Shown here: one piece after another, positions 14,943 through 15,454 of the stretch
Layout of the letters: every line of letters begins with the position of its first letter
Position numbering within the stretch: the first letter of the stretch is position 1
Assembly (NCBI GenBank): GCA_003153055.1
Contig: PMBV01000353.1
Coordinates: 1-15,454, forward strand
DNA: 15,454 bases
Direction of reading: 5' to 3'
DNA from: Myxococcales bacterium
GTDB taxonomy: Bacteria > Myxococcota > Myxococcia > Myxococcales > Myxococcaceae
The notes under the pieces: generated by a model
Database searches by the model: none
Told to the model about the DNA's origin: nothing
The model's input: the letters and a program-made list of their open reading frames with translations, nothing else
Program-made: the position numbers and the translations under genes

Positions 14943-14971
14943 TTGACACACGAAACGCCGATCTGTATATC
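14943..14971 (+). promoter_or_regulatory. Strong rRNA promoter P1
   Basis: Perfect -35 TTGACA (14943-14948), a 17-base spacer and -10 TATATC (14966-14971). The bases just after the -10 are all G/C (CGCGCGCCCC), a GC-rich discriminator typical of stringently controlled rRNA promoters. It begins 44 bases after the gmk stop, and transcription would start near 14978. It is the best promoter match in the window. Confidence 0.75.
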
Positions 14972-15007
14972 GCGCGCCCCTTCGACGAGGAGGGACCCGA
15001 CGGGCGA

Positions 15008-15184
15008 GTGGGTAGGGCTGGGAGGAGTCGCGCCAGACGCGAAGTCAGGTTGGGGGATGACAGCAGGTTGGTCGAGTTTGACCCGAACATTCGAATATCG
15101 GACGTCCTGATCGATGTGGTCAGTCAGTCCACCGAAAGGTGGCGGGGGCTAAAGGCCTTGACGGAAGAAAGAGGCTGGATGTAG
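15008..15184 (+). CDS. Possible 58-residue ORF in the rRNA leader
   Basis: GTG at 15008 to TAG at 15182-15184. A perfect AGGAGG (14988-14993) lies upstream, but 14 bases away, farther than usual. The first 16 residues are Arg/Gly-rich and unconvincing. From about residue 17 it reads like protein (VEFDPNIRISDVLIDVV, then TERWRGLKALTEERGWM). No family is recognised. Third positions are less G/C-rich than in the neighbouring genes. It overlaps the tetraloop hairpin and promoter-like unit P2, so it may be a chance ORF or a relic of a gene's 3' end. Confidence 0.22.
   Translation: MGRAGRSRARREVRLGDDSRLVEFDPNIRISDVLIDVVSQSTERWRGLKALTEERGWM
15129..15142 (+). other. Hairpin with GAAA tetraloop in rRNA leader
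   Basis: CCACC-GAAA-GGTGG is a perfect 5-bp stem capped by a GNRA tetraloop. GNRA-capped hairpins are stable and resemble boxB-type elements of antitermination leaders. It is present only in transcripts from P1. Confidence 0.5.
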
Positions 15185-15185
15185 A
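15158..15185 (+). promoter_or_regulatory. rRNA promoter-like unit P2
   Basis: TTGACG (15158-15163), a 16-base spacer and TGTAGA (15180-15185). The segment 15174-15189 (GCTGGATGTAGAAGCC) matches 15286-15301 at 15 of 16 bases. Recurrence of the same -10 context three times supports a promoter role. A repeated RNA structure or processing site is the alternative. Confidence 0.5.
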
Positions 15186-15226
15186 AGCCTCCTCCCTCCG
15201 CTCCGGAATCCCTCCAACGAGGCTTC
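15184..15226 (+). other. 8-bp inverted repeat in rRNA leader
   Basis: GAAGCCTC (15184-15191) and GAGGCTTC (15219-15226) are perfect complements separated by 27 bases that are rich in C and T. The left arm overlaps the P2 -10 context, so in P1 transcripts it would form a long hairpin. It could be a pause, processing or antitermination structure. Confidence 0.4.
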
Positions 15227-15252
15227 CGCCGTGGACGCAGTGAAGTGAGCAG

Positions 15253-15279
15253 GTCGAGAAAACAAAGTTGTTGCTCGAC
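15253..15279. promoter_or_regulatory. Dyad overlapping the P3 -35
   Basis: GTCGAG (15253-15258) and CTCGAC (15274-15279) form a perfect 6-bp inverted repeat around the A-rich segment that includes TTGTTG. It could bind a regulator at P3 or fold in the leader RNA. Confidence 0.25.
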
Positions 15280-15297
15280 GGAATCGCTGGATATAGA
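15268..15297 (+). promoter_or_regulatory. rRNA promoter-like unit P3
   Basis: TTGTTG (15268-15273), 18 bases, TATAGA (15292-15297), followed by AGCC as in P2. TTGCTC at 15271-15276 with a 15-base spacer is an alternative -35. The -35 context AAAGTTGTTGC (15264-15274) recurs identically at P4. Confidence 0.5.
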
Positions 15298-15357
15298 AGC
15301 CGAAAAACTCGAGCAGAAGAATGCCGAGCAAGAAGTCAAGAGAAAAGAAGAATAAAG

Positions 15358-15387
15358 TTGTTGCAGGGCGCAGTTGGAGAATGTAGA
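15358..15387 (+). promoter_or_regulatory. rRNA promoter-like unit P4
   Basis: TTGTTG (15358-15363), 18 bases, TGTAGA (15382-15387), then AGCA. An A/G-rich stretch at about 15330-15356 lies directly upstream, where an UP element would be. Spacing and context equal those of P3. It is the promoter nearest to 16S. Confidence 0.5.
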
Positions 15388-15396
15388 AGCAGAAAA

Positions 15397-15408
15397 CGTC
15401 GAGAGACG
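15397..15408 (+). other. boxB-like hairpin with GAGA tetraloop
   Basis: CGTC-GAGA-GACG is a perfect 4-bp stem with a GNRA loop, 25 bases before boxA. The order hairpin then boxA fits rRNA antitermination leaders, although the short stem could arise by chance. Confidence 0.35.
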
Positions 15409-15433
15409 CGAAGGAAGTAGCAGAAAAGCAGTT

Positions 15434-15446
15434 CGCTCTTTGAAAA
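15434..15446 (+). promoter_or_regulatory. boxA antitermination site of an rRNA operon
   Basis: CGCTCTTTGAAAA matches the boxA core GCTCTTT that recruits NusB/NusE (S10) in pre-rRNA. Such a site just before the end of a promoter-bearing leader is the main evidence that 16S rRNA follows immediately downstream. Confidence 0.75.
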
Positions 15447-15454
15447 CCGGATAG

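Larger units (their letters stand above)
15264..15391 (+). repeat. Degenerate direct repeat with 90-base period (P3/P4 units)
   Basis: AAAGTTGTTGC is identical at 15264-15274 and 15354-15364, and TAGAAGC recurs at 15294-15300 and 15384-15390, each pair exactly 90 bases apart. The DNA between diverged, so selection seems to hold the promoter-like elements. Duplication of a promoter module is the simple explanation. Confidence 0.7.
14972..15454 (+). other. rRNA operon leader region (continues past window)
   Basis: Roughly 480 bases without an assured gene. The composition shifts from the GC-rich coding average to an A/G-rich strand, especially after 15300. It holds repeated promoter-like units, hairpins at 15129-15142, 15184-15226 and 15397-15408, and boxA at 15434-15446, then ends in GAAAACCGGATAG. 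That layout fits a pre-16S leader. The 16S gene itself is not in the window, so this reading depends on the boxA and promoter pattern. Confidence 0.75.

Noticed and set aside
15078..15098. TTGACC with AATATC as another promoter
   Set aside because: Only about 10 bases separate the two boxes, too few for a sigma-70 promoter.
14895..15110. 71-codon frame starting at a TTG inside the gmk end
   Set aside because: It crosses the P1 promoter, has no ribosome-binding site and reads as low-quality protein.
1..15454. CRISPR array, tRNA gene, insertion sequence or prophage
   Set aside because: No regularly spaced repeat series, transposase, integrase or cloverleaf sequence was seen on either strand; the only repeats are the 19-bp pair and the rRNA-leader modules.

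Overview
The window is GC-rich, with dense genes and a strong G/C preference at third codon positions. It carries Gram-negative lipid A and inner-core LPS genes, a large multihaem beta-propeller protein, a secreted glucanase, a hybrid histidine kinase, and an rRNA leader with myxobacterial-looking promoters. Together these suggest a chromosome of the Myxococcota (myxobacteria), probably Cystobacterineae-like. That assignment is an inference from gene content and style; no marker gene in the window proves it.

Layout. (1) 2-3394, +: the 3' part of a large secreted multihaem protein. It fuses a YVTN-type propeller, a di-haem peroxidase/MauG-like domain, a TolB/HzsA-like propeller and a C-terminal di-haem region, with four CXXCH motifs in all. 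(2) 3642-4892, +: a secreted family-16 beta-glucanase with an N-terminal CBM56-like module, behind a structured 5' region and a candidate promoter. (3) 4941-6770, -: a hybrid sensor histidine kinase convergent with the glucanase, followed by a 309-base divergent intergenic region with a perfect 10-bp palindrome. (4) 7080-8302, +: a small Rieske ferredoxin overlapping by one base a TIGR02757/DUF2400 protein that looks like an endonuclease III relative. (5) 8486-13362, +: an LPS block of waaA, a GT4-like glycosyltransferase, lpxK, and rfaE1 and rfaE2 (ADP-heptose synthesis on two overlapping genes). (6) 13394-14898, +: yicC and gmk, overlapping by four bases. (7) 14899-15454: the promoter and leader region of an rRNA operon. 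It has one near-consensus promoter, three more repeated promoter-like units, several hairpins (two with GNRA tetraloops) and a boxA antitermination site. The 16S gene should begin just beyond the window.

How the genes work together. WaaA (Kdo transfer), LpxK (lipid A 4'-phosphorylation) and RfaE1/RfaE2 (heptose activation) build the lipid A-Kdo-heptose core, and the unassigned glycosyltransferase between waaA and lpxK probably works on the same molecule. YicC (RNA turnover) and Gmk (GMP to GDP) are the usual pair that elsewhere precedes rpoZ. Here gmk is followed directly by the rRNA promoters, 44 bases after its stop. No tRNA, CRISPR array, insertion sequence or phage gene was seen. The points most worth a second look are the four-haem propeller fusion, the Rieske-TIGR02757 pair, substitutions at expected catalytic positions in WaaA and the GT4 protein, and the repeated promoter architecture plus a possible 58-codon ORF in the rRNA leader.
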